The notes beneath the pieces were generated by a model that worked only from the letters and a program-made list of their open reading frames with translations, did not search any database and was not told where the DNA came from. From Phyllobacterium zundukense (GTDB taxonomy: Bacteria; Pseudomonadota; Alphaproteobacteria; Rhizobiales; Rhizobiaceae): a stretch of DNA of 64,000 bases. Shown piece by piece: positions 10,668 to 19,786 of this stretch; positions within the stretch are counted from its first letter, which is position 1, and each line of letters opens with the position of its first letter. The position numbers and the translations under genes were made by a program. The DNA lies in the NCBI RefSeq assembly GCF_002764115.1, contig NZ_CP017940.1, positions 3,198,501-3,262,500 on the forward strand, given 5' to 3'.

Positions 10668-11693
10668 ATGATCTCAGACGATAGCCGGATTGTCATTGCC
10701 GGTGCCGGTTCGATTGGTTGTTATGTCGGCGGATGTCTTGCGGCGGCAGGCAGGGATGTGATCTTCCTGGTCAGACCACGTGTTGAGGCCGCGCTCCGGC
10801 AAAATGGCCTTAAGATCGTCGATCTGGATGGAACGGAGAAACTGGTTCCGCCGGAGCGGTTGGCGCTCGCAGTCGACCCGGCCGCGGCTTTCGAGCAGGC
10901 AGACATCATTCTCGTTGCCGTCAAGAGCGGTGCGACGGAAGAGATCGCCAAGCTGATCGCCCGGCATGCGCCGTCAACGGCAATCGTTATAAGCCTGCAA
11001 AACGGCATCAACAACGCGAGGGTCCTGCACCGAAATCTGCCGACTGGCTTCACTGTGATTTCCGGTATGGTGCCATTCAACGTCGTTCAGTCCGAAACGG
11101 ATGGCGCAGCGCTGATCGTAAGGCGGACGACCGAAGGCACCGTTCTTATCGACGATAAGCCGGGGGACCTTGCCGATGAACTTTCCGTGCAAGGCCTCGA
11201 CGTTCGCCACAGTCCGGACATGCAGGGCGTGCTGTGGGGCAAACTGTTGATGAATCTTAACAATGCAGCCAACGCCTTGTCGAATCTGCCTCTTGCCAAG
11301 CAGCTTGCTGATCGAAACTGGCGGCTCCTTCTGGCCGATCAAATGATCGAGGGCCTGAACGTCATGAAAGCGCATGGCATCGTGCCATCAAAGATTCAGG
11401 GCGTGTCGCCCGGGCTGCTTCCCTGGATCCTGCGCCTGCCCAACTTTCTTTTCCGCATTGTCGCGAAGAAGATGCTCAATATCGATCCTCGCGCCCGTTC
11501 TTCCATGTGGGAGGACCTTTCACGTGGCCGCCCAACGGAAATCGACTATCTTCAGGGTGAAATCGTTCGATTGGCGGGCGAGAAAAATGTCGCGATACCC
11601 CTCACGCAGAAGGTTGTCGGCTGCGTGAAGCAGGCGGAGGGAAAGCCGCTCCGAAGCCATTCGGTTGAGGAGATTCGGACGGCACGAGCCTGA
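10668..11693 (+). CDS. 2-dehydropantoate 2-reductase family protein (PanE/ApbA-like)
   Basis: A 341-residue NADPH-dependent reductase of the ketopantoate reductase family. The Rossmann motif is IVIAGAGSIGCYVGGCLA at the N-terminus. The middle has LQNGINN, and the C-terminal helical domain contains GVLWGKLLMNLNNAANAL, where the Lys and Asn match conserved catalytic/substrate positions. The frame is open to 10566, but the ATG at 10668 places the dinucleotide motif near the start as usual. Ketopantoate reduction for pantothenate and CoA synthesis is likely but not certain, because many paralogues exist. It is inserted between dapE and dapD on the opposite strand. Confidence 0.82.
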   Translation: MISDDSRIVIAGAGSIGCYVGGCLAAAGRDVIFLVRPRVEAALRQNGLKIVDLDGTEKLVPPERLALAVDPAAAFEQADIILVAVKSGATEEIAKLIARHAPSTAIVISLQNGINNARVLHRNLPTGFTVISGMVPFNVVQSETDGAALIVRRTTEGTVLIDDKPGDLADELSVQGLDVRHSPDMQGVLWGKLLMNLNNAANALSNLPLAKQLADRNWRLLLADQMIEGLNVMKAHGIVPSKIQGVSPGLLPWILRLPNFLFRIVAKKMLNIDPRARSSMWEDLSRGRPTEIDYLQGEIVRLAGEKNVAIPLTQKVVGCVKQAEGKPLRSHSVEEIRTARA

Positions 11694-11701
11694 AAACGTG
11701 C

Positions 11702-11727
11702 CGGAGAGGGCGAGACGACCCTCTCCG
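11702..11727. terminator. Bidirectional hairpin between convergent genes
   Basis: A perfect 9-bp inverted repeat (CGGAGAGGG / CCCTCTCCG) with an 8-base loop lies between the stops of the convergent reductase gene and dapD. No strong T-run follows on either strand, so it is a terminator-like structure inferred from position and stem. Confidence 0.5.
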
Positions 11728-11738
11728 ATCCACTAAAA

Positions 11739-12593
11739 TCAGTCGCGCAGCAGCTCGTTGATAGACGTCTTTGAGCGTGTCTTTTCGTCGACGCGCTTGA
11801 CGATCACCGCGCAGTAAAGGCCCGGGCCCGGCTCGCCGTTGGGGAAAGGCTTGCCCGGCAATGTACCGGCAACCACCACTGAATAGGGCGGCACTTCGCC
11901 GTAAAAAATTTCGCCGGTCGCACGGTCAACGATCTTAGTCGATTTACCGATGAATACACCCATGCCAAGGACAGCGCCTTCGCGAACGATGCATCCCTCG
12001 ACCACTTCCGAACGCGCACCGATGAAGCAATTGTCTTCGATGATCGTAGGCCCCGCCTGCATCGGCTCCAGAACGCCGCCGATGCCGACGCCGCCAGAAA
12101 GATGCACATGCTTGCCGATCTGGGCACACGAACCCACGCCCGCCCAGGTATCGACCATCGTACCCTCGCCGACATAGGCGCCGAGATTAACGAAGGACGG
12201 CATCAGAATCACACCCGGTGCGATATAGGCCGAGCGGCGGACGATGGCGTTCGGGACAGTGCGGATTCCTGCCTTGGCAAATTCTGTCGCGCCCCAGCCA
12301 TCGAACTTCGAGGGCACCTTGTCCCACCAGGCTGCGCCGCCCGGACCGCCCTCAATAATGCCCATTGGATTGAGACGAAACGACAGGAGAACAGCCTTTT
12401 TCAGCCACTGATTGGTTTTCCAGACCCCATCTGCCTGCTTCTCGGCAACACGTACGGTACCGCTGTCGAGCAACAGCAGCGACGTTTCGACGGCTTCGCG
12501 AATTTCGCCGCGCGTTTCGGTGCTGATTGCATCGCGCTCATCGAAGGCCTTGTCGATCGTCTTTTCGAGACTGGTCAGATCGGGCTTGGACAT
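11739..12593 (-). CDS. dapD: Tetrahydrodipicolinate N-succinyltransferase
   Basis: A 284-residue enzyme that uses succinyl-CoA to succinylate tetrahydrodipicolinate, the step opening the succinylase branch of diaminopimelate synthesis. The central part is a left-handed beta-helix made of hexapeptide repeats, seen in [20 protein letters not shown] and in the stretch that includes [12 protein letters not shown]. The start ATG at 12593 ([17 protein letters not shown]) has GGAGTGACC upstream. Length matches the family. Its partner dapE is about 1.2 kb downstream on the same strand, separated by an inverted gene. Confidence 0.97.
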   Translation of the reverse strand: MSKPDLTSLEKTIDKAFDERDAISTETRGEIREAVETSLLLLDSGTVRVAEKQADGVWKTNQWLKKAVLLSFRLNPMGIIEGGPGGAAWWDKVPSKFDGWGATEFAKAGIRTVPNAIVRRSAYIAPGVILMPSFVNLGAYVGEGTMVDTWAGVGSCAQIGKHVHLSGGVGIGGVLEPMQAGPTIIEDNCFIGARSEVVEGCIVREGAVLGMGVFIGKSTKIVDRATGEIFYGEVPPYSVVVAGTLPGKPFPNGEPGPGLYCAVIVKRVDEKTRSKTSINELLRD

Positions 12594-12743
12594 TTTGAGG
12601 TCACTCCATTACACGGGCGGTTAAGAACAATGGCCTAGTAAGTTAAGTCTGGGAGAGGGTCAATCTCGGCATTACCATGTTAGATGGTGATTGGAATTTT
12701 ATGTCTGTAAGCGTCATACGCGTCCGCAGAAGGAGTAGAACAA

Positions 12744-13586
12744 TTGAATACCGATGAAAAAAATAGCTGGACGCCGTTTTCCCACTCCTCAGAAGCGGTG
12801 CGCCGTGTAGAGACAGCGCCTGACACGCCGCAAACCCAATCGGCTACCTACCGGCTGGCCTTCGCCGATCCTGAATTCATGACGCGCCGCGACTTGCGTG
12901 CCGTTCGACTGCAGTTGGAATTGCTGAAGCCTGAGATGGCGCTCGCTGAACGCGGCATCCGTTCCACCGTTGTCCTGTTCGGCGGCGCGCGTATCCCCGA
13001 GCCGGGGGGTGCTGCCTGGGCCGCCAAGAACGAGACGCAGAAAAAAAACCTCGAAGCCAATTCGCGTTATTACGCCGAAGCGCGCAAATTCGCGCAGCTT
13101 TGCTCCATCTACTCCTCCACAACCTATAATCGCGAGTTCGTGGTCGTAACCGGCGGCGGTCCAGGCGTGATGGAAGCGGGCAATCGCGGCGCCGCGGATG
13201 TTGGCGCTCCGACGATCGGCCTCAATATTGTTTTACCGCACGAACAGGCACCCAATGCCTATGTCACGCCGGAGCTTTGCTTCAATTTCCACTATTTTGC
13301 CATCCGCAAAATGCATTTCCTGATGCGTGCCAAAGCCATGGCAATCTTTCCGGGCGGCTTCGGTACGATGGATGAGACGTTCGAGGCGCTGACGCTCATC
13401 CAAACGGGACGGATGGAGCGCATTCCCTTCCTGCTGTTTGGCAAATCGTTCTGGGAAAAGGCCATCAATTTCGATTTCCTCGCCGAACAGGGTGTCATCT
13501 CGCCGTCAGATCGCGAATTGATTACCTTTGTCGACAAAGCCGAGGAAGCCTGGGAGGTTATCCGAACCTTCTACGACCTGGAGTAA
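12744..13586 (+). CDS. LOG family protein (TIGR00730 type, Lonely Guy-like)
   Basis: A 280-residue protein of the lysine-decarboxylase-like / LOG family. The two diagnostic motifs are present: GGGPGVMEAGNRGA and PGGFGTMDETFEAL (the PGGxGTxxE nucleotide-binding signature). LOG enzymes release free bases from nucleoside monophosphates (5'-monophosphate phosphoribohydrolase). This one belongs to the longer bacterial type with an extended N-terminus. A TTG start at 12744 is chosen because AGAAGGAG lies about 8 bp before it and no ATG occurs in frame until inside the fold. It is divergent from dapD and convergent with the next gene, with 5 bp between stops. Confidence 0.85.
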   Translation: MNTDEKNSWTPFSHSSEAVRRVETAPDTPQTQSATYRLAFADPEFMTRRDLRAVRLQLELLKPEMALAERGIRSTVVLFGGARIPEPGGAAWAAKNETQKKNLEANSRYYAEARKFAQLCSIYSSTTYNREFVVVTGGGPGVMEAGNRGAADVGAPTIGLNIVLPHEQAPNAYVTPELCFNFHYFAIRKMHFLMRAKAMAIFPGGFGTMDETFEALTLIQTGRMERIPFLLFGKSFWEKAINFDFLAEQGVISPSDRELITFVDKAEEAWEVIRTFYDLE

Positions 13587-13591
13587 CCGTA

Positions 13592-14311
13592 TCAGACGGT
13601 CTCGCTCATCAGCTTCGGCAAAATGGAATTGAGGAACGAGGCAAGGTCGTCGGTAACATAATCGACATGGTCGGTATTGCCGGGATCGCGCTCCCAGATT
13701 TCCGAGAATGTCGGCTCGAAATTGTGCGGGACGATCAGGACCGTGGTCATACCCAAGGCCTTCGGCTCGACGAGATTGCGCGCCAGATCCTCGAACATGA
13801 CGCTCGCGGCCGGATCGATCTTGTGCAGATCAAGGAACCGGTCATAGGCCGCACGGGCGGGCTTTGGGTTCAGTGCCGCCGCTCTGATGTCGAAAATATC
13901 GTCGAACTGCTCGAGAACGCCAAGCTGACCGGCCGCACGCTCGGCATGGCCGCGATCGCCATTGGTGAAGATGAACTTGCGGCCGGGCAGTTGCTTGATG
14001 GCTGTGGACAATGAAGGGTCTGGTACGAGCCAGGAATAATCGATGTCGTGGACCTTCTGCAGAAAATCGTCCGGATCGATATCGTAGCGGTCCATCAGAC
14101 CTTTGAGGGTCGTGCCATAATCCTTGTAGAACCGCTTCTGGAGTTCGCGCGCATCCGCATGGGAAAGCTTCAGGAGATCGGCAACATACCCCGTCATTTT
14201 CACATCGATCTGGGAAAACAGATTGGAATGATGCGGATAAAGGGTATTGTCGAGATCGAAGACCCAATCAGTCACATGGGCAAAATTCAAGGGATCCGGT
14301 TTATTTGTCAT
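13592..14311 (-). CDS. HAD-superfamily pyrimidine 5'-nucleotidase
   Basis: A 239-residue haloacid-dehalogenase-type hydrolase of the pyrimidine 5'-nucleotidase (SDT1-like) subgroup. Motif I is FDLDNTLYPHHSNLF, with both catalytic Asp residues. Motif II is FTNGDRGHAERA, the motif III lysine is in LNPKPARAAYDRFL, and motif IV is FEDLARNLVEPKALGM. Expected activity is dephosphorylation of UMP/CMP-type nucleotides. The start is set at the ATG at 14311 (MTNKPDPLNFAHVTDW); the frame extends 15 codons further upstream without support. In related genomes this gene sits between dapD and argB, consistent with the position here. Confidence 0.88.
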   Translation of the reverse strand: MTNKPDPLNFAHVTDWVFDLDNTLYPHHSNLFSQIDVKMTGYVADLLKLSHADARELQKRFYKDYGTTLKGLMDRYDIDPDDFLQKVHDIDYSWLVPDPSLSTAIKQLPGRKFIFTNGDRGHAERAAGQLGVLEQFDDIFDIRAAALNPKPARAAYDRFLDLHKIDPAASVMFEDLARNLVEPKALGMTTVLIVPHNFEPTFSEIWERDPGNTDHVDYVTDDLASFLNSILPKLMSETV

Positions 14312-14486
14312 ACGCGACTCAGGTTCCGCCGTTTTACAAGAAGCCGAAACAGACACAAGGCATTCTGTTTCACTCCCGAATCAATAGACGAAAAAAGTCT
14401 GAACTACGACCGTTTTTAATTTTTCTGCTAACAGCCGCTTCATTAATTCGTCGTAGTACCTAAGAAGGGCTTCAGGTCGCCAGTTC

Positions 14487-15242
14487 ATGAATAGAATTCT
14501 CCTCAAATGCGCGATGGTCATGGTCATTTCAGTGGCGTGTTCCCTGTTGATCACGGGAATCATGATGACTGCCAACGACATGCACGACCCGAGGGGATAT
14601 GTCATCGCCACCGTTTGTCCCCTGCTGATCTCCCCGGCCATCTCCTTCCTGGTTTTCCGCCAGGCCGAGAAGCTGCGGCTGACGCTTGAGACCCTCAACA
14701 GGGTTATGCAGGAGCTGGAGATCACCAACGCCAAACTGTATGAGAAATCGTCACGCGACAGCATGACGGGACTGCTCAATCGCGAGACGTTCTTCAACTA
14801 TGTGGACCGGGTGCGCGCGCAACAGGCAGGTTCCCTCCTGATCATCGACGCCGACCATTTCAAGAAGATCAACGACATGCACGGTCACTACAACGGCGAT
14901 GGTGCCTTGATGGCCATCGCGCAATGTATCAGCGGCTGTATCGGGCAGGCTGACAGTATAGGACGTATCGGCGGCGAGGAATTCGCCGTTTATCTCGCGA
15001 CGGACAACGAGAACCAGGTTAAGTCCATTGCCGAGACCATCCGCTCCAAAGTAAACGACATCGAATTCCGGACACCGGAAAACGAACGTGTACCGCTCAG
15101 TGTCAGTATTGGCGGTATCGTTGGCGTATCGAGCGGCGACATAGCCGATTATTTCCAGATCGCTGACCGCCGGCTTTATGAGGCCAAGCGCAACGGCCGC
15201 AACTGTGTGTGCATTCAGTCCAAGATGAAGAATGCGGCCTGA
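14487..15242 (+). CDS. Membrane-anchored diguanylate cyclase (GGDEF)
   Basis: A 251-residue protein. Residues 1-30 and about 35-56 form two transmembrane segments, followed by a short coiled linker and a GGDEF domain. The domain begins at SSRDSMTGLLNRETFF and has the active-site motif GGEEF inside GRIGGEEFAVYLA, so synthesis of cyclic di-GMP from GTP is expected. No RxxD inhibitory site is obvious just before GGEEF. There is no periplasmic sensor of any size, so signal input would be through the membrane or linker. It stands alone, convergent with phhA. Confidence 0.9.
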   Translation: MNRILLKCAMVMVISVACSLLITGIMMTANDMHDPRGYVIATVCPLLISPAISFLVFRQAEKLRLTLETLNRVMQELEITNAKLYEKSSRDSMTGLLNRETFFNYVDRVRAQQAGSLLIIDADHFKKINDMHGHYNGDGALMAIAQCISGCIGQADSIGRIGGEEFAVYLATDNENQVKSIAETIRSKVNDIEFRTPENERVPLSVSIGGIVGVSSGDIADYFQIADRRLYEAKRNGRNCVCIQSKMKNAA

Positions 15243-15249
15243 AATTGCG

Positions 15250-15275
15250 GCAACCGGCTGCTGACAGCCGGTTGC
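15250..15275. terminator. Bidirectional hairpin between GGDEF gene and phhA
   Basis: A perfect 10-bp stem (GCAACCGGCT / AGCCGGTTGC) with a six-base loop lies 8 bp after one stop and 10 bp before the other. It serves convergent genes by position. The T-run is weak on both strands. Confidence 0.55.
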
Positions 15276-15285
15276 GTGCGCGGCA

Positions 15286-16119
15286 TCATACGGTCGCGGG
15301 ATCCATCGGCTCCGCATCTTTCCAGCGTGCAATCAGCTTCGGCATATCGGCCTTTTCGAAGGCATCTCTGAGCGCCGCAAATGATGGCAAAACAAAATAG
15401 GCCCGCTGGAACTTGTCGATTTCATAGGCGGTGTGCATTACCGTTTCCAGATCGAACGGCACATGGTGCGCGTCGGGACTGGTTACCGCAAACTGCAATT
15501 CGGTGAACGATGACATGAGGCCAGCGCCAAACGCCTTGAGCAGCTCGCCTTCCTCCTGCATCAACCCGAATTCCGCTGTGTACCAGTAAAGCCGGGCCGC
15601 CAACTGCTCGCCGCCCATGCGTGAAGCGGCACCGCCCTTCTCACCGTAAAGTTGCATGAAATCCGCAAAGACCGGCTGGCTCAGGATGGGAACATGGCCA
15701 AAGAAGTCGTGGAACATGTCGGGCTCGACGATGTAGTCGAGTTCTTTCTTGCTGCGCAGCCAGTTGGTCACCGGAAAGCGCCGGTTGGCAAGATGATCGA
15801 AAAACGGCTCGTTCGGGATCAGGCCCGGCACGGCGACAATCTCCCAGCCGGTCAATTTGCGCAGCCGCTCGCTGACCTCATGGAAATCCGGAATGCGATC
15901 CAGAAGACCGAGCGCGTCCACGCCGTCGAGATAACTGTGATGGGCAAGCTTCGACGTCAATTTCGTCTGGCGATCGCAGAGGGTGCGCCATACTTCCTGG
16001 TCCTCATCCGAATAGTCGTATTGCTGCTCGACGGTGAAATCCGCATGGCAAACGGCGTAGTTGCCACGCAATCCCTGCTCGGCGCATTCGCGGGCATAGG
16101 CTTCAACGCTGATCGTCAT
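15286..16119 (-). CDS. phhA: Phenylalanine 4-monooxygenase
   Basis: A 277-residue bacterial phenylalanine hydroxylase, iron- and tetrahydrobiopterin-dependent, converting phenylalanine to tyrosine. The iron ligands are visible: MFHDFFGHVPILSQ supplies the two His, and the Glu is in YTAEFGLMQEEGELLKAFG. Length is normal for the monomeric bacterial form, which lacks the regulatory ACT domain of animal enzymes. The ATG at 16119 is preceded by GAGGAGGATACC. The gene is divergent from an Lrp-type regulator, a common arrangement for phenylalanine catabolism. Confidence 0.96.
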   Translation of the reverse strand: MTISVEAYARECAEQGLRGNYAVCHADFTVEQQYDYSDEDQEVWRTLCDRQTKLTSKLAHHSYLDGVDALGLLDRIPDFHEVSERLRKLTGWEIVAVPGLIPNEPFFDHLANRRFPVTNWLRSKKELDYIVEPDMFHDFFGHVPILSQPVFADFMQLYGEKGGAASRMGGEQLAARLYWYTAEFGLMQEEGELLKAFGAGLMSSFTELQFAVTSPDAHHVPFDLETVMHTAYEIDKFQRAYFVLPSFAALRDAFEKADMPKLIARWKDAEPMDPATV

Positions 16120-16174
16120 GGTATCCTCCTCGATTTTCCGATCTTTGCCGAAGGATACGACGAGGAAATGAGAG

Positions 16175-16229
16175 AATTTGACCTAATCAGCTCAGTATCG
16201 CACAATGATGGGTGAATTATTGTCAAATT
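16175..16229. promoter_or_regulatory. Inverted repeat in the phhA/lrp divergent promoter
   Basis: AATTTGAC at 16175-16182 is matched by its reverse complement GTCAAATT at 16222-16229, centre spacing 47 bp, in an AT-rich stretch between the divergent phhA and Lrp-family genes. Spacing near a whole number of helical turns fits binding by an octameric Lrp-type regulator. Assignment is by position only. Confidence 0.45.
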
Positions 16230-16242
16230 TGGAGGATTTCGA

Positions 16243-16725
16243 GTGGCATCACCTCAATTGAGCGACTTTGAAATCAAGATGCTGCAGATTCTGCAGAGCA
16301 ATGGACGCGTTGCCGTAACGGACCTCGCACAAATGATCGGCCTGTCGGCAACGCCCTGTGCGCGCCGGTTCGAACAGCTGCAGGAAAGCGGCGTCATCAA
16401 GGGTTTCGCCGCTACCATCGACAGGCGGTCGATCGGGCTGATGGTCGAAGTCTTCGTGCAGGTTCGCCTCAACACCCATAGCGACGACTCGCCCGAGCGC
16501 TTCATCGCCGAGATCCAGCGCATGGACGAGGTTTCATCGTGCTGGACCATGACCGGCGAGCACGATTTCCTGTTGCACGTCATGGTGCCTACCGTCGACG
16601 ACCTCAACGATTTCGTCATGCACCGGCTGATGCGGCTGAAGGGTGTACGCGATGTGCACACCCAGCTTGTGCTGCAAAACATCAAGGGGCCAGGTAGAAT
16701 CCCCCTCGATCATCTCAAAAGGTGA
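16243..16725 (+). CDS. Lrp/AsnC family transcriptional regulator
   Basis: A 160-residue feast/famine regulator. The N-terminal winged helix (QLSDFEIKMLQILQSNGRVA, then a helix with DLAQMIGLSATPCARRFEQL) is followed by the RAM ligand-binding domain (VFVQVRLNTHSDDSPERF ... WTMTGEHDFLLHVMV). The GTG start at 16243 follows GGAGG by 7 bp. It is divergent from phhA, whose expression in response to aromatic amino acids it probably controls; this is inferred from location. Its stop directly abuts the argB stop on the other strand. Confidence 0.9.
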   Translation: MASPQLSDFEIKMLQILQSNGRVAVTDLAQMIGLSATPCARRFEQLQESGVIKGFAATIDRRSIGLMVEVFVQVRLNTHSDDSPERFIAEIQRMDEVSSCWTMTGEHDFLLHVMVPTVDDLNDFVMHRLMRLKGVRDVHTQLVLQNIKGPGRIPLDHLKR

Positions 16726-17619
16726 TCAGGGAACAATCAGCGTCCCCGCACCACGTTCGGTGAAGAGTTCGAGCAGGACCGAATGCGGCGTCTTGCCGTT
16801 GAGGATCACCACGCCCTCGACGCCGCGATTGATCGCGTCGATGCAGGTCTCCACCTTCGGGATCATGCCGCCGGAGATCGTGCCGTCCTTGATCAGGGCG
16901 CGAGCCTGACTGACGGAGAGCTCCTTGATCAATTCCTTGTTCTTGTCCAGCACACCCGGCACGTCGGTCAGGAACAGAAGCCGCGAGGCCGCAAGCGCGC
17001 CCGCGATAGCGCCGGCAAAGGTATCGGCATTGATATTATAGGTATGGCCGTCACGCCCAGGAGCAACCGGCGCGATGACGGGGATCATCTCCGAGCGGGC
17101 AAGAAGGTCGAGCAGGGTGCGATCAACTTCCACCGGCTCACCGACAAAGCCCAGATCGACAATCTTTTCGATGTTGGAATCGGGATCTATGACGGTCTTC
17201 TTGGCCTTTTCGGCAAAAACCATATTGCCGTCCTTGCCGCACAGGCCGATCGCCCATTCGCCTTCGGCATTGATGAGGGCGACGATTTCCTTGTTGATCG
17301 AACCGGCGAGAACCATCTCGACGATTTCAAGCGTCTTCGCATCGGTAACGCGCAGGCCGCCCTCGAATTTCGATTCGATACCCATGCGCGCCAGCATCGA
17401 GGCAATCTGCGGACCGCCGCCATGAACGACGATGGGATTGATGCCGGACTGCTTCAGAAGCGCGATGTCGCGGGCAAATGCCTTGCCCAGAGCCGCATCA
17501 CCCATGGCGTGTCCGCCATATTTCACGACCACGGTCTTGTTTTCATAGCGCTGCATGAAAGGCAGAGCTGCGGAAAGCAGACTTGCCTGGATTTCGGCGG
17601 TTTGGTCGGCATCGGACAT
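16726..17619 (-). CDS. argB: Acetylglutamate kinase
   Basis: A 297-residue amino acid kinase that phosphorylates N-acetylglutamate in arginine synthesis. Signatures are [16 protein letters not shown] (phosphate-binding Lys), [35 protein letters not shown], and [14 protein letters not shown]. The last belongs to the arginine-sensitive hexameric type common in this group. The frame is open to 17805, but the extension overlaps the divergent sigma factor region and lacks family similarity, so the ATG at 17619 ([11 protein letters not shown]) is used. Confidence 0.96.
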   Translation of the reverse strand: MSDADQTAEIQASLLSAALPFMQRYENKTVVVKYGGHAMGDAALGKAFARDIALLKQSGINPIVVHGGGPQIASMLARMGIESKFEGGLRVTDAKTLEIVEMVLAGSINKEIVALINAEGEWAIGLCGKDGNMVFAEKAKKTVIDPDSNIEKIVDLGFVGEPVEVDRTLLDLLARSEMIPVIAPVAPGRDGHTYNINADTFAGAIAGALAASRLLFLTDVPGVLDKNKELIKELSVSQARALIKDGTISGGMIPKVETCIDAINRGVEGVVILNGKTPHSVLLELFTERGAGTLIVP

Positions 17620-17788
17620 GGATACGCAAGCTCCGGCTTGGGAAGGACGGGGGGTTCTTATCGCTAATGACGGTTTCGGGCAAACATGATTTAGCCTGTT
17701 CGCCAACGTTTTTGTCATCGCGCCATTGACAGCGCAACCTGTCGCCAGATTTAAATTGCGCAAACAAGATGCTGGAAACGCCATTAGC

Positions 17789-18328
17789 ATGACGCCTGAA
17801 GGCATATCGGAGTTGATCTCGCGTGTCTCGCTTCGAGACCGGGCGGCTTTCGATGTGCTCTACGCCTCCACCAGCGCGAAACTTTTTGGTGTCTGTCTGC
17901 GTATCTTGGGTAACCGGACGGAAGCAGAAGACGCGCTGCAGGATATCTACGTCAAGATATGGAACAAGGCAGATCGATTTGCCGTCGCCAATACCAGCCC
18001 GATTTCCTGGCTGGTCGCGATTGCCCGCAATCACTGCATCGATGTGCTGCGCGCGCGCAAGCCTGCTGCAGCCGAGCTGGACCAGGCCGTAGACGTTGCC
18101 GAGCCGTCACCCAATCCCGAACAGTCCGCGATGGCTGCCGGCGAAGCGCGGCGCCTACATGATTGCCTTGGTCAGCTGGAGCCAGTGCGGGCTGATGCCG
18201 TTCGGGGCGCTTATCTGAATGGCGACAGTTACGAGGCATTGGCAAGCCGCTACAATGTGCCTTTGAATACGATGAGAACCTGGCTGCGCCGCAGCCTGTT
18301 AAAACTGAAGGAATGCCTGGAGGGATGA
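17789..18328 (+). CDS. ECF-type RNA polymerase sigma factor
   Basis: A 179-residue group IV sigma factor. Region 2 shows [20 protein letters not shown] and [14 protein letters not shown]; region 4 shows [20 protein letters not shown] followed by a helix with [16 protein letters not shown]. It is predicted to direct transcription of its own operon and the fasciclin gene under control of the anti-sigma factor encoded next. The ATG at 17789 ([10 protein letters not shown]) is preferred over a TTG at 17726. The downstream gene overlaps its stop, which suggests coupled production of sigma and anti-sigma. Confidence 0.93.
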   Translation: MTPEGISELISRVSLRDRAAFDVLYASTSAKLFGVCLRILGNRTEAEDALQDIYVKIWNKADRFAVANTSPISWLVAIARNHCIDVLRARKPAAAELDQAVDVAEPSPNPEQSAMAAGEARRLHDCLGQLEPVRADAVRGAYLNGDSYEALASRYNVPLNTMRTWLRRSLLKLKECLEG

Positions 18329-19032
18329 GCTCGATACCACCCGACGACACAATCCCGGAAGGCGACGATCTCGTCGCCGCCGAATATGTGCTGGGCGTGC
18401 TTCCCGAACCGCAGCGGCGCGAAGTTGCGCGCCGTATCGAAACGGACAAGTCTTTCGCCCGCCTTGTCGCGCGTTGGCAGGAACATTTCGATCCGCTGAA
18501 TGACCAGTTCGCTCCGGCCACAGCGCCGCATTATCTGAAAGGCGCGATAGATCATCGCCTGTTTGGAACGGAAACATCTCTGCCCAGCATCCCGTTATGG
18601 AGCAGCGTCAATTTCTGGCGCGGCCTCGCATTTGCCACCCTCGCCCTCGCCGTCATTGGTTTTGGCCGCGATCTGATCGAGCCTAGCACACCGAAACCTC
18701 AACTGGTTGCGTCCCTGGAGGCAGCAGGAAGTCCGGTCCGTACCCTGGCGATCTATGACGATCCGACGAAAAAACTGAAAATGACACTGGTTTCCGGCGA
18801 CATTCCGCAGGACAAGTCACTTGAACTATGGTTGATCGCCGGCAACGAGGCCCCGGTTTCACTCGGCCTGCTAAAGTCGCCGCAAGTGACCGAATTTGAT
18901 CTACCACAGGCTGTTGCTACGAAACTGCGTGACGGTACAACGCTGGCCATTTCGGTCGAGCCCATTGGCGGCTCGCCGAGCGGAGCACCGACGGGAGCTG
19001 TGGTCGCTGCCGGAACCGTTCGCGGTATCTAG
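18325..19032 (+). CDS. Membrane-bound anti-sigma factor (RskA-like)
   Basis: A 235-residue protein with a cytoplasmic N-terminal part (DLVAAEYVLGVLPEPQRREV, the zinc-less ZAS-like helical start of RskA proteins). One transmembrane segment follows at about residues 93-110 (FWRGLAFATLALAVIGFG), then a periplasmic RskA domain with SLELWLIAGNEAPVSLGLL. It should hold the upstream sigma factor inactive. The ATG at 18325 overlaps the sigma stop (ATGA); another ATG four codons upstream is possible. No zinc-binding HxxxCxxC motif is seen. Confidence 0.88.
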   Translation: MSSIPPDDTIPEGDDLVAAEYVLGVLPEPQRREVARRIETDKSFARLVARWQEHFDPLNDQFAPATAPHYLKGAIDHRLFGTETSLPSIPLWSSVNFWRGLAFATLALAVIGFGRDLIEPSTPKPQLVASLEAAGSPVRTLAIYDDPTKKLKMTLVSGDIPQDKSLELWLIAGNEAPVSLGLLKSPQVTEFDLPQAVATKLRDGTTLAISVEPIGGSPSGAPTGAVVAAGTVRGI

Positions 19033-19134
19033 AAAACTCTCAAAATAAAAACTGAACCAGGCTGAAACTTAAATCTGCAGCCTTCCGTATCTTCGCTGAC
19101 CTCATCCGAGGGGAAACAAACAGTGGAGATAGAG

Positions 19135-19686
19135 ATGTTAAACAAATCACTTCGCCTGATTGCGCTTTCAACCGTCCTGATTGCCGGCGCAGCTTTTGCC
19201 AAGAACCCGACCGTGGGCGGTGCCCCGATGTATGCGAACAAGAACATCATCGAAAATGCGGTGAACTCGAAGGATCACACGACGCTGGTTGCCGCAGTCA
19301 AGGCAGCTGGCCTTGTCCAGACCCTTGAGGGCAAGGGACCGTTCACGGTGTTCGCCCCGACCAATGAAGCCTTTGCGGCACTGCCCAAGGGCACAGTGGA
19401 GACTCTTCTCAAGCCGGAAAACAAGGACAAACTGACCAAGATCCTGACCTGTCATGTGGTCGCCGCTGATGCCTCCGCCAAAACCATCATGAAGATGGTG
19501 GATGACGACGAAGGCGCCCATCCGGTCAAGACTGTTGGCGGCTGCGTCTGGACCGCCAAGTACAAGGGCAAGAAGCTCACTCTCACCGATGAAAACGGCA
19601 CCGTCGCCAATGTGACGATTGCCGACGTCAAGCAGTCGAACGGCGTCATCCACGTCATCGACAAGGTTCTTCTGCCAAAAATGTAA
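19135..19686 (+). CDS. Secreted fasciclin (FAS1) domain protein
   Basis: A 183-residue protein: signal peptide at residues 1-22 (LNKSLRLIALSTVLIAGAAFA), then one FAS1 domain with GPFTVFAPTNEAFAALPKGT and the C-terminal NGVIHVIDKVLLP. Such proteins are periplasmic or surface adhesion-like proteins. Rhizobial homologues are often encoded next to an ECF sigma/anti-sigma pair, as here, and are likely regulon members. The ATG at 19135 is preceded by GGAGATAGAG. A hairpin and a terminator follow. Confidence 0.92.
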   Translation: MLNKSLRLIALSTVLIAGAAFAKNPTVGGAPMYANKNIIENAVNSKDHTTLVAAVKAAGLVQTLEGKGPFTVFAPTNEAFAALPKGTVETLLKPENKDKLTKILTCHVVAADASAKTIMKMVDDDEGAHPVKTVGGCVWTAKYKGKKLTLTDENGTVANVTIADVKQSNGVIHVIDKVLLPKM

Positions 19687-19705
19687 ATCGGGAAACTTGC
19701 CTGAT

Positions 19706-19727
19706 TGCGCAGACGGGCATCTGCGCA
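19706..19727. repeat. Short perfect inverted repeat after the fasciclin gene
   Basis: TGCGCAGA / TCTGCGCA with a six-base loop, 19 bp after the fasciclin stop. It has no T-run of its own and precedes the better terminator at 19732-19775. Confidence 0.4.
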
Positions 19728-19731
19728 CTTG

Positions 19732-19775
19732 CCCCGTGTGATCCATCGATAACCCGGATCATGCGGGGCCTTTTT
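19732..19775 (+). terminator. Rho-independent terminator of the sigma/fasciclin region
   Basis: A 13-bp stem with two mismatches (CCCCGTGTGATCC against GGATCATGCGGGG) around an 11-base loop, followed by CC and TTTTT. It lies after the fasciclin gene and just before the convergent engB stop. Confidence 0.75.
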
Positions 19776-19786
19776 ATGCCTGCCTG

